Below the pieces are notes generated by a model. The model saw nothing but the letters and a program-made list of their open reading frames with translations. It searched no databases and was not told the origin of the DNA. A stretch of DNA of 35,141 bases from Desulfuromonadales bacterium. Lineage in GTDB: Bacteria > Desulfobacterota > Desulfuromonadia > Desulfuromonadales > BM103. This document shows positions 10,078 through 17,263 of this stretch, in pieces. Every line of letters begins with the position of its first letter. Positions within the stretch are counted from its first letter, which is position 1. Where the stretch lies: positions 1 through 35,141 of the forward strand of contig JACZKE010000020.1 of the NCBI GenBank assembly GCA_014860225.1. The letters run 5' to 3'. The translations under genes were made by a program, and so were the position numbers.

Positions 10078-10239
10078 GAGCCTGTCGGACTTGGGAAATC
10101 CAAGCGAAAATTTGGCTGAGCGAGGGCAGATTTTGTCGATTTTGAAGGTTAATAGTATTTCTATTGACCAAGAAAGCGACGAAATATGAACCGTTCAGAC
10201 GAATTTGCAGCGGATTTATTCCAAGTCCGACAGGCTCCT
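10076..10239. repeat. 164-bp palindromic MITE-like element between gspI and gspJ
   Basis: Perfect 19-bp terminal inverted repeats, beginning AGGAGCCTGTCGGACTTGG, lie at 10076-10094 and 10221-10239. The interior is also self-complementary: GGTTAATAG (10147-10155), loop TATTT, CTATTGACC (10161-10169), flanked by further imperfect arms such as ATTTTGTCG with CGACGAAAT. The centre of symmetry matches the middle of the element. It encodes no transposase. No clear target-site duplication was found. It supplies two bases of the gspI stop and the start plus leader of gspJ. Confidence 0.85.
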
Positions 10240-10854
10240 GGTTCCGAGCAAGGTTTCACCCTGGTCGAGGTGCTGGTTGCGATCAGTATCCTGGCCATTT
10301 TGCTGACCTCTGTTTATGGCATCTTCACCTCGGTCAGTTTAACCCGGGAGCGACTGGATGCCGACAGCGCCGAGTATCACCGGGCGCGGGTTCTTTTCGA
10401 TCGCCTGGGCCGTGAACTGCGCGGCACCTATTTTCAGCCGCGCGACCCTGATCTGGTCTTTAGCGGTAGTTCGGTTGACGATGACGCGCTTGAACTGGAA
10501 CTGTCTACAACAGCAGTGTCGCCGTTGAGCCAGACCGGATCGGGTATCGCCAGGGTCCGTTACCAGCTCATCGAAGATCAGGAAGCTACGGACGGCGGGC
10601 TGGTGCTGATGCGCAGCGAACACCCTGTCCATGAGCAGACTGATGAAGAGGCTGCGGGCATGATGCGTCTGGTGCCGGGGGTCGAGGCGCTGAGGCTGCG
10701 TTTTTATGCCAACGGGCTGTGGCAGGAGACATGGGACGGGCGGATTTCCGGTCTGCCGGAACTGGTTGAAATTGAGTTGCGGCTGCGCACGGGCGAAAAG
10801 GAACCGGCCCATTTCATCTCGTCCTTCGAAGTTCCTGATGCGGAGGTCCTATGA
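10186..10854 (+). CDS. gspJ: minor pseudopilin GspJ, leader encoded by an inserted element
   Basis: Minor pseudopilin of the tip complex, 222 residues. The prepilin site is SEQG/FTLVEVLVAISILAILLTSVYG with Glu5, and the rest fits GspJ (ETWDGRISGLPELVEIELRL). The ATG at 10186 is the only ATG, GTG or TTG in frame before the cleavage site. It lies inside the 164-bp inverted-repeat element, so residues 1-18 of the 23-residue leader are element sequence. The ribosome-binding site (AAGAAAG) is weak and also within the element. Because the leader is cut off, the mature protein is unaffected. The gene ends in a 4-bp overlap with gspK. Confidence 0.93.
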   Translation: MNRSDEFAADLFQVRQAPGSEQGFTLVEVLVAISILAILLTSVYGIFTSVSLTRERLDADSAEYHRARVLFDRLGRELRGTYFQPRDPDLVFSGSSVDDDALELELSTTAVSPLSQTGSGIARVRYQLIEDQEATDGGLVLMRSEHPVHEQTDEEAAGMMRLVPGVEALRLRFYANGLWQETWDGRISGLPELVEIELRLRTGEKEPAHFISSFEVPDAEVL

Positions 10855-11816
10855 AAGACCGACGAGGAAACCGGGGGATGGCTCTCCTGCTGGTGCTGGT
10901 GGTCGTCGCTCTGTTAACTTCGCTTTTGACGGACCTGGCCTTCTCAACCATGGTCGACATGCGCCTCACCGAGACGTTCCGCGACAGCACCAGGGCATAC
11001 TATCTGGCCAAGGGTGGCATCAATGCCGGCCGCATGATTCTCCAGGAGGATCGCAACAAGTACGATTCGCTGGATGAAGTCTGGAGCAAGGGTGTGATCA
11101 ACTACCCGGTCGGCGAAGGAAACGTCACCATTCTCATCGAGGATCAGGATGGCAAACTGGCAATCAACGGCCTGGTTCAGGGGAATAGCCCGCAGGCCAT
11201 CATGATCGATCGTTTTTACCGTTTTCTGATTGCCATGGAAATCGAGCAGCAGGCGGATCCGGCAGAGCTGACTGCTGCGCTGATTGATTGGATAGACACG
11301 GGTGATGATCCCTATACCGAGATCCATACCGATGATCAAAGTCTGCCTGTCTCGGGCGCTGAAGACATCTACTACCGGAGTCTGCCGCAAGACTATCGAT
11401 GCAAGAACGGTCCGCTCGAGACGCTGCAGGAGCTTTCCCTGGTCAAGGGTTTTACGCCTGAAATCGTCAAGCTGATCAGTCCGCATCTGGCGGTCAATGA
11501 AACGCTGCAAGTCAATATCAATACAGCCAGTGTCGAGGTGCTGATGTCGCTCGACCTCCAGGTCAGTCGCGAAGCGGCCCAAGAGATCATCGACTATCGC
11601 CAGTCGCAGCCGATCGTGAATGTCGCCCAGCTTGAGGAAGTTCTCGCTCCGGAGGTCTACATAGTATTGAAAACTCTTGCCAATCTCCAACAGCTGGGTA
11701 CGACCAGCCGGACTTACCGGATCGAAGCATCAGCACTGGTCAACGACGGCAGCCGTCGATTGCTGGCGGATGTTGATAAGCAAAGTAATAAGCTGCTTTT
11801 TTTCAAGGTGAATTAA
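10851..11816 (+). CDS. gspK: minor pseudopilin GspK
   Basis: Largest minor pseudopilin, predicted to cap the pseudopilus. It overlaps gspJ by ATGA. It has 321 residues: a short leader ending GNRG, then MALLLVLVVVALLTSLLTDL. The Glu5 of other pseudopilins is absent, as is usual for GspK. The large periplasmic part contains an alpha-helical insertion with LTAALIDWIDTGDDPY and helix-hairpin-helix-like INTASVEVLMSL motifs typical of the family. It is followed 4 bp later by gspL. Confidence 0.96.
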   Translation: MKDRRGNRGMALLLVLVVVALLTSLLTDLAFSTMVDMRLTETFRDSTRAYYLAKGGINAGRMILQEDRNKYDSLDEVWSKGVINYPVGEGNVTILIEDQDGKLAINGLVQGNSPQAIMIDRFYRFLIAMEIEQQADPAELTAALIDWIDTGDDPYTEIHTDDQSLPVSGAEDIYYRSLPQDYRCKNGPLETLQELSLVKGFTPEIVKLISPHLAVNETLQVNINTASVEVLMSLDLQVSREAAQEIIDYRQSQPIVNVAQLEEVLAPEVYIVLKTLANLQQLGTTSRTYRIEASALVNDGSRRLLADVDKQSNKLLFFKVN

Positions 11817-11820
11817 TGTC

Positions 11821-13218
11821 ATGAGCAAACGATTAATCGGAATCGAGATCGGACACAGCACCCTGCGTGTCGCCATCCTCAATCAGGAGAAAGGGCAGGT
11901 TTCGGTCGGCTCCCTGTTGGAAAGAGGCTATACGGATTCTGCTGAACTGACTGCCCAACTGCAGGAGCTTTTGGCCGGCGAGTTCAGAATCGGTGATCAG
12001 CTGGTGACCAGTCTGCCTGCCCGCACGGCCTATGTGCGGAGCCTGGAGTTTCCCTTTCAGGACGACAAGAAAATTGCTGCAGCGATTCCTTTCTCACTGT
12101 CCACCCAGTTACCGGTTGCGATTGATAATTGCGCCACGGCGATACAGCCGGTGCAGCCTGTAGATAAGGGCGCAACCGTGGTGGCGGCCGCTGTCCCCAG
12201 GGAGACGCTCCAGTCCCTGCTGGGTCCTTTCGAGGAGGCCGATGTGCCGCTGCATCTTGTCGACCTGGCGCCGTTCTGCCATGTCGCCGGACTTGGCGAG
12301 CAGATTGGCGATGGCCTGCTGATCTGTGCTACCGGGCAGGAAACCACAGTTTCCCTGGTACAGAAAGGGACACTCGCAGATTACCGGATTTTGCCGGCGA
12401 TTGCAGTGCCGGCTCATGCTGCCCAGTTTCAGCAGCTACTCAGGGAAATCAGGGTGCTCAAGCATGCGGCAGGAGAGGGAAGCCTTAGCATCAGCATGAT
12501 GGGCGAGAGGAGCAACGCCGATCTTGCTGAAGCTCTGCAGGCTTCAGGACTCACGGTGGAGATGCTCTCCCTGGAGCTCGGCGGACAGATAGTCGAGGGC
12601 GCGTTTCTGCCGGCCGTGGCACTGGCGCTGCGTGCGCGGGTTGCCAGGCACGAGCGGGCTTTCAACTTTCGCCGGGGACAGTATGCGCTCAAGGGCGAAT
12701 GGGCCAATCTGAAACGCAAGCTTGTCCTGTTGGCGGCGCTGCTCGGTATGGCGGTTCTTATCATGCTAGGCTCAATGGCCCTCAGGTATGTCGACGAAGC
12801 CGGGCGTGCTGGCCGGTTGCAGACGGAAATGGTTAATGTCTACCGATCTCTGTTTCCCGGAGCTACGACCATCGTTGACGTTCCACTGCAGCTCAAAAGC
12901 GCGATCCGTGATCTGCAGGAAAAGGGCAATCTGATCACCGGCGGTCAGGTTTCAGCGATTGCCGTCCTCAGAGAGATTTCCCGCCTGCCCGAGCTGGTCA
13001 CGTCGGTCGAAGTCCAGGAGCTTTCCCTGAGCTCCGATGAAATCAAGATGGCTGGGCGGACGGCATCCTTCGAAGGGGTCAATCAAATGACCAGGGTGCT
13101 CGGTGAGTCACCGATGTTCACCAGGGTTCAGGTCACCGATGCCAAGATGAGCCTGGACGGCAGCCGGATTGATTTCCGCCTGTTGCTGTCACTTGCCAAC
13201 CCGGGGGCCGAACAATGA
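11821..13218 (+). CDS. gspL: type II secretion platform protein GspL
   Basis: Bitopic inner-membrane protein that recruits GspE and pairs with GspM. The 465-residue protein has an N-terminal actin-like cytoplasmic domain (about 1-290, starting RLIGIEIGHSTLRVAIL and containing LVTSLPARTAYVRSLEFPF), resembling PilM/GspL. One membrane span lies at about 302-322 (VLLAALLGMAVLIMLGSMAL), and a periplasmic ferredoxin-like domain with ISRLPELVTSVEVQELSLS follows. The last four bases overlap the gspM start (ATGA). It is slightly longer than enterobacterial GspL. Confidence 0.92.
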   Translation: MSKRLIGIEIGHSTLRVAILNQEKGQVSVGSLLERGYTDSAELTAQLQELLAGEFRIGDQLVTSLPARTAYVRSLEFPFQDDKKIAAAIPFSLSTQLPVAIDNCATAIQPVQPVDKGATVVAAAVPRETLQSLLGPFEEADVPLHLVDLAPFCHVAGLGEQIGDGLLICATGQETTVSLVQKGTLADYRILPAIAVPAHAAQFQQLLREIRVLKHAAGEGSLSISMMGERSNADLAEALQASGLTVEMLSLELGGQIVEGAFLPAVALALRARVARHERAFNFRRGQYALKGEWANLKRKLVLLAALLGMAVLIMLGSMALRYVDEAGRAGRLQTEMVNVYRSLFPGATTIVDVPLQLKSAIRDLQEKGNLITGGQVSAIAVLREISRLPELVTSVEVQELSLSSDEIKMAGRTASFEGVNQMTRVLGESPMFTRVQVTDAKMSLDGSRIDFRLLLSLANPGAEQ

Positions 13219-13742
13219 TCAGTCAACTGAAACAGCGGGAACGGATTTTCGTGATCGTCGGAGGGCTCGTCCTCATCCTGGCCATACTCTACTTTGCAAT
13301 CGTGGCACCCTATCTCAGCGCACTGAGCACACTCGACCGCCAGATCGCGCAGCGCAGCGAGCAACTCCAGGAAGTCAAGGTGCTGCAAGGCCGCTACCTG
13401 GAGATAAAGGATCAGATGGCCCAGGTGACAAGACTTCTGGAAAATCGCCAGGAGTTCTCGGCACTCACCTTCATCGAGGATCTGGTCGAACAGACGGCTG
13501 GCCGGGAGAATCTTATCTCCATGCGACCCCAATCCCCAGAGACCCGCGGCGAATTCATTGTCGATTCGGTCGAGATCAAACTTGAGAAGCTGACTCTCAA
13601 GCAACTCCTCGAATTGCTCCTGGGCTTCGAAGGGGCGGCGACACCCATGCAGGTCAAAGACCTCTACCTCAAGCAGCGCTTCGATGACCGGTCGCTGCTT
13701 GATTCAACCATGACGATTACGGCGTTGCGGAGGGCAACATGA
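13215..13742 (+). CDS. gspM: type II secretion platform protein GspM
   Basis: Small bitopic inner-membrane partner of GspL, 175 residues. It has a short cytoplasmic N-terminus (ISQLKQRERIF), one membrane segment (VIVGGLVLILAILYFAIVAP), a periplasmic coiled-coil stretch (about 38-80) and a ferredoxin-like C-terminal domain ending in ITALRRAT. GspM proteins diverge strongly, so the call leans on topology, size and position between gspL and gspN. It overlaps both neighbours by four bases. Confidence 0.9.
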   Translation: MISQLKQRERIFVIVGGLVLILAILYFAIVAPYLSALSTLDRQIAQRSEQLQEVKVLQGRYLEIKDQMAQVTRLLENRQEFSALTFIEDLVEQTAGRENLISMRPQSPETRGEFIVDSVEIKLEKLTLKQLLELLLGFEGAATPMQVKDLYLKQRFDDRSLLDSTMTITALRRAT

Positions 13743-14632
13743 GATTCCCTGCCTGGCCGCACAAGTTGAAAACGTCATCGACCTCTTTGCAGCGGCCGCG
13801 TCTCTTCCTGTTGGCAGGGGCCGGTCTGCTCCTGCTAGGCATGCTGATAGGCATCTACCTGTTCTTCCCGGCAGAAGCCCTGAGGCAACGCATCATTCAG
13901 GAAGTCGGGATGCGCACCGGGATGGACGTGCAGATCGGGCAGGTCGCTCTCTATCCGCTGCTGACCCTGGATGCAAACCGGATCAAACTTGGTATAACCG
14001 GTCTGCCACAACCTTTGGAGATCGAACAGTTGAGTATTGCACCGCAATGGTCAACGTTGCTGTCCGGTGATCCGGGCATGCAACTGCAAGGCCGCGTCAT
14101 GTTCGGGACCATAACGGCGGGCTTGCAGAAAGGTGGCGCAATCAGCGCCAGCGCGAACGGCCTGCGCTTCGAACTGCCGATGCAGAAGCCAATTCCTTTC
14201 AGTATTATGGGGACTCTCAGCGAAGCGAGCCTGAATTCTTCGACACGTCTCGGACCAGAAACGGAGACAGGGCTGTCCCTGCGGCTGGCCGATGTCAGCA
14301 TTCTTGGTCTGGAGATTCTCAAAGCAGACAGTCCAGGCTTGTCTCTCGGTGAAATCACCCTGGATCTTGATGGCCAGGGTCGGGCCCTGCGAATCAGTGC
14401 CCTGAATGCCAAAGGCGGCGACCTCGAGGTCGATGGCAACGGGACGTTGCAGATCGGTCGCACCGCAGCGACCAGCCGTATCAGGCTTGTACTGCAAGTT
14501 CGTCCCGGTCCGAACGCTGACCCGAATATCTCCTCGCTGCTCCAGCTCGCCGGCGAACCGGGACCGGACGGTCGTTATCCTTTACAGCTCATCGGCACTT
14601 TAGCCAATCCAATCCTCAAGCCTGGAGGTTAA
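13739..14632 (+). CDS. gspN: type II secretion system protein GspN
   Basis: Accessory component found in many but not all type II systems; its exact role is unsettled. The 297-residue protein has an N-terminal membrane segment (LFLLAGAGLLLLGMLIGIYLFF) and a long periplasmic region of repeated beta-strand motifs (FPAEALRQRIIQEVGMRTG, LEIEQLSIAPQWSTLLSG, LEVDGNGTLQIGR). This is typical of GspN and the related AsmA-like fold. It overlaps gspM by four bases and ends one base before the next gene. Confidence 0.9.
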   Translation: MRFPAWPHKLKTSSTSLQRPRLFLLAGAGLLLLGMLIGIYLFFPAEALRQRIIQEVGMRTGMDVQIGQVALYPLLTLDANRIKLGITGLPQPLEIEQLSIAPQWSTLLSGDPGMQLQGRVMFGTITAGLQKGGAISASANGLRFELPMQKPIPFSIMGTLSEASLNSSTRLGPETETGLSLRLADVSILGLEILKADSPGLSLGEITLDLDGQGRALRISALNAKGGDLEVDGNGTLQIGRTAATSRIRLVLQVRPGPNADPNISSLLQLAGEPGPDGRYPLQLIGTLANPILKPGG

Positions 14633-14633
14633 G

Positions 14634-15623
14634 ATGTTCCTGCGCGCTTTGATGTGTCTGCTGCTTGTTGTGACATGTCCGGTATTGCCTGCGTGGGCGG
14701 TCGATCTTACGCCGTTTACGGTCCGTAATTTGTCGCCTGCGGCTCTGGTCCACGGTCTGGCTGTTGCCGAGCCGGCGCGCCTGACCCCGCCGGGACGGTT
14801 GTCTGCGAGGCTGGGCTTTGACATCATAAGCAACGCCACTCTGAGCGATTCTGCCAACGAGTCGATTCTGTTCGACGGCGAGAGCTACGTGACAACGTTC
14901 GGACTGCGCTACGGTATCGCCGAGCGCCTGCAGATCGGTCTCGACCTGCCATGGGTTGCCCATACTAAAGGCTCCTTCGACAGCTTTGTTGAGGACTGGC
15001 ACAAATTCTTCGGACTGCCCAACGGTGACCGCAGCCACCTGCCTGATGATGAACTCACCTACGCATACGCCAATGCCAGTGGCGACCAGCTGCTGCTCGA
15101 CGATGAAAGCAGCGGCGTGGGTGATGCCCGCTTGCTGGTCGCCTGGCAGTTGTTGGCGAACCAGCAGTCGGCGGCGAGCCTGTTCACCTCGATCAAGGCA
15201 CCGACCGGAGATGCTGACGATCTGACCGGCAGCGGGGCCTGGGATGTCTCCATTGGCTTGTCGGCACAGCGCGATTTTCCTCTCGCTCAGGGATACGCTT
15301 CAGTCTGGGGCGGTCTCGGCGGCAGCTGGCTGGGTGACGGCGATGTCCTGGAGAACCAGGCCGAAGACTGGGCAGCCAGCGTCTGGGCAGGTGCCGGCTG
15401 GAGTCCTCTCGACTGGCTGGGACTCAAGCTGCAGCTCGACAGTCACAGCGCGCTTTACGACAGCGCACTTGACGAGCTCGGCAACCCACCGCTGATCCTG
15501 ACCCTGGGAGGCACTCTCGGCTTCGGCGAGCGGACCTCCCTGGATATCGGCGTCGGCGAAGACCTCGCCGTCAATGCCTCGCCGGATGTGACCTTTCACC
15601 TGAACCTGGTGCATAAGTTTTAG
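14634..15623 (+). CDS. DUF3187-family outer-membrane protein
   Basis: 329 residues, starting one base after the gspN stop and so probably in the secretion operon. A signal peptide (MCLLLVVTCPVLPAWA) precedes a beta-rich protein with alternating patterns such as TTFGLRYGIAERLQIGLDLPW and SLFTSIKAPTGDADDL. It ends in phenylalanine (LNLVHKF), the usual terminal residue of outer-membrane beta-barrels. The family has no established function; the position suggests an envelope role linked to secretion, which is inference. The TAG stop (15621-15623) is also the first three bases of a palindromic repeat element. Confidence 0.85.
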   Translation: MFLRALMCLLLVVTCPVLPAWAVDLTPFTVRNLSPAALVHGLAVAEPARLTPPGRLSARLGFDIISNATLSDSANESILFDGESYVTTFGLRYGIAERLQIGLDLPWVAHTKGSFDSFVEDWHKFFGLPNGDRSHLPDDELTYAYANASGDQLLLDDESSGVGDARLLVAWQLLANQQSAASLFTSIKAPTGDADDLTGSGAWDVSIGLSAQRDFPLAQGYASVWGGLGGSWLGDGDVLENQAEDWAASVWAGAGWSPLDWLGLKLQLDSHSALYDSALDELGNPPLILTLGGTLGFGERTSLDIGVGEDLAVNASPDVTFHLNLVHKF

Positions 15624-15785
15624 TACTCTGTAACCCATAAACTATCGCATCTTGCTGGTTCTTTACCGCGTCAGCGGCGTTGCACCTTCAGCTGAGTAGC
15701 TACGGCTGGGCAGCTGAAGGCGCGCCTTGCTGACACGCCAAATCCCTGCGCAATCTTGCGAAATCCTATAGGTTACAGGGTACTA
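15621..15785. repeat. 165-bp palindromic element, family 2, copy 1
   Basis: Terminal inverted repeats TAGTACTCTGTAACCCATA (15621-15639) and TATAGGTTACAGGGTACTA (15767-15785). The centre has a stem CCTTCAGCTG (15685-15694) and CAGCTGAAGG (15711-15720) around TAGC-TACG-GCTG. The second copy, at 24803-24967, has the same length. It has no coding capacity of its own; it separates the DUF3187 gene from the iron-sulfur protein gene and may act as a bidirectional hairpin. Confidence 0.88.
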
Positions 15786-15821
15786 GACACAGCCGGGTGG
15801 CTGTCCTCAAGGATGCCTGTC

Positions 15822-16685
15822 ATGGATGTTAACCAGGAGCAGCACAAGCGCCGGATTGAAAATATCATCCGTGATTTCTGTGCCTCTCCGGCCAACAGCC
15901 TGGAGAATGGTACCGGCGAACCGGCCTGGGATGACGCTCAGGTGGCCTATGCGCGAGGTGACGACCCTTTGTTCGATCAGCTGAGGGCGGATATTGGTCC
16001 TTTTTACTGGACTCCCTACGAAGCGTTCAAGCTCGCCTATCCTGAAATGCAGTACGATTCTTCTGAACTGGCGGTCATCTGCTATATTCTTCCCCAGACT
16101 GAAGCGACCCGTCTCGAGCAGCGGGCAGTGACCGAAGTTCCGGCCGAGCGCTGGGCGCGCTCCCGTTTCCATGGCGAAGCGTTCAATTGCGCCCTGCGCC
16201 TGCACCTGGCAGAGCAGCTGACGCAGGCAGGCACTCCGGCTGTGGCGCCGGAGCGCCTGCCCGACTTCGACTATCGGCAGAGCGAACGATTCGGTCTTGC
16301 CTCGAACTGGTCGGAACGCCACACCGCGTGGGTTGCCGGGCTCGGCACCTTCGGCCTTTCTGATGGTTTGATCACCAGGGTCGGCAAAGCCGTGCGCTTC
16401 GGTTCCGTAGTCGTCAAAATGGATCTCGAAGCGACGCCGAGACCTTATGCCGGCCACCAGGACTGGTGTCTCTGGTATGCGCAGGGGACCTGCGGAGTCT
16501 GCATGCAGCGCTGCCCTGCCGAAGCGATCACTGAAAAAGGTCACGACAAGCCGAAGTGTTTTGACTACATCCGCAAGGTCACAGCCCCTTACGTACGCGA
16601 ACACTACGGCACCGGCGCCACTCCCTGTGGCCTTTGCCAGGTGAAGATCCCCTGTGAAGCGCGGGTACCGGTCAGCGCCCGCTGA
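15822..16685 (+). CDS. QueG/reductive-dehalogenase-like 4Fe-4S protein
   Basis: 287 residues from the ATG at 15822, which has AAGG nine bases upstream; an ATG at 15813 is also possible, and a still earlier start at 15756 would translate the repeat element. The C-terminus carries two four-cysteine sets: C216, C224, C227, C231 (CGVCMQRCP) and C246, C269, C272, C278. These suggest two [4Fe-4S] clusters. The segment WVAGLGTFGLSDGLIT followed by VRFGSVVV is the pattern seen before the ferredoxin part in epoxyqueuosine reductase (QueG) and reductive dehalogenases. It diverges from QueG in length, so I leave the substrate open. Confidence 0.75.
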   Translation: MDVNQEQHKRRIENIIRDFCASPANSLENGTGEPAWDDAQVAYARGDDPLFDQLRADIGPFYWTPYEAFKLAYPEMQYDSSELAVICYILPQTEATRLEQRAVTEVPAERWARSRFHGEAFNCALRLHLAEQLTQAGTPAVAPERLPDFDYRQSERFGLASNWSERHTAWVAGLGTFGLSDGLITRVGKAVRFGSVVVKMDLEATPRPYAGHQDWCLWYAQGTCGVCMQRCPAEAITEKGHDKPKCFDYIRKVTAPYVREHYGTGATPCGLCQVKIPCEARVPVSAR

Positions 16686-16696
16686 ATTCCGGAGAT

Positions 16697-16772
16697 GGAC
16701 TTTCCCGCCCTAGACAAGTCCGTTGTCTGCACGCTCCTCGCTCATCGCGGGTCCTGAAAGTGCAAATTCAGG
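16697..16772. other. hairpin-rich spacer between convergent genes
   Basis: The spacer between the iron-sulfur gene (plus) and the 82-residue gene (minus) holds three small inverted repeats: GGACTT/AAGTCC (16697-16702, 16716-16721), GACAA/TTGTC (16713-16717, 16723-16727) and CCTGAA/TTCAGG (16753-16758, 16767-16772). No T-run follows any of them. They may mark weak or factor-dependent termination for both genes. Confidence 0.35.
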
Positions 16773-16788
16773 TCTGCCGTTCCTTGAC

Positions 16789-17037
16789 TCAATCCCCGAT
16801 CACATCTTTCGACTTATAAATCATCTGATCCTTCTGTTTTGATCCGGTACTGACCGTTTCCGCAAACAGGGTGATAAAATAGAAAACTACGGTGATGAAC
16901 AGACCAAAAGCCGCCAGCTTGAACATCTGCTTTGGTCTGGAGTAGAAAAGGAGGATCAGGATTGCGCCAATAAGAATGGCGACGACTGGATTGGTAGACA
17001 GAAAAGCGCGAGCGGTCTGCAGGTATTCGCTAAGCAT
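16789..17037 (-). CDS. small membrane protein, two transmembrane segments
   Basis: 82 residues from an ATG preceded by GGAAA. Two hydrophobic segments (about 18-32, VVAILIGAILILLFY, and 41-58, LAAFGLFITVVFYFITLF) are separated by the basic motif SRPKQMFK, so the loop is probably cytoplasmic. The polar C-terminus (TGSKQKDQMIYKSKDV) is lysine-rich. I recognise no characterised family. Clear membrane topology, clean limits and a position at the end of a minus-strand run support a real gene. It sits 58 bp downstream of the cysteine-rich gene, so the two may be cotranscribed. Confidence 0.75.
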   Translation of the reverse strand: MLSEYLQTARAFLSTNPVVAILIGAILILLFYSRPKQMFKLAAFGLFITVVFYFITLFAETVSTGSKQKDQMIYKSKDVIGD

Positions 17038-17095
17038 ATCGTTTCCAGATCGAAAACTGCGGTCGTGCCCCCCGGAGTTTCCTGATGGTCATGAA

Positions 17096-17263
17096 CTATG
17101 GTTCGGTTCGGTTGAGTTGCTCGAACAGGGCGATCTGTTCGGCAATGGAGAGTTTCTTGCGGCAACCGCTGTCGCTGCGCAAACACAGGCGACAACGATC
17201 ATCAGAACACCATTGACAGTGATGGCAGTCGGAGCAGGGGTGTTTTTTTTCAGGGGTCTCCAT
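17096..17263 (-). CDS. 55-residue cysteine-rich small protein
   Basis: A short frame from the ATG at 17263 to a TAG at 17096-17098, overlapping the end of the upstream transporter gene by 14 bp in another frame. GGAG lies about five bases before the start. The protein begins METPEKKHP and then has seven cysteines in 25 residues: C10, C13, C16, C19, C24, C27, C34 (CSDCHHCQWC, then RCRLC). The C-terminal half is a probable amphipathic helix (LSIAEQIALFEQLN). The CXXC repeats suggest a zinc- or Fe-S-binding knuckle. Function unknown. The regular cysteine spacing and coupling to its neighbour argue for a real gene. Confidence 0.7.
   Translation of the reverse strand: METPEKKHPCSDCHHCQWCSDDRCRLCLRSDSGCRKKLSIAEQIALFEQLNRTEP

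Noticed and set aside
15756-15821. upstream in-frame start for the iron-sulfur protein
   Set aside because: Those codons translate the end of the palindromic repeat; the ATG at 15822 has a better-placed ribosome-binding site.
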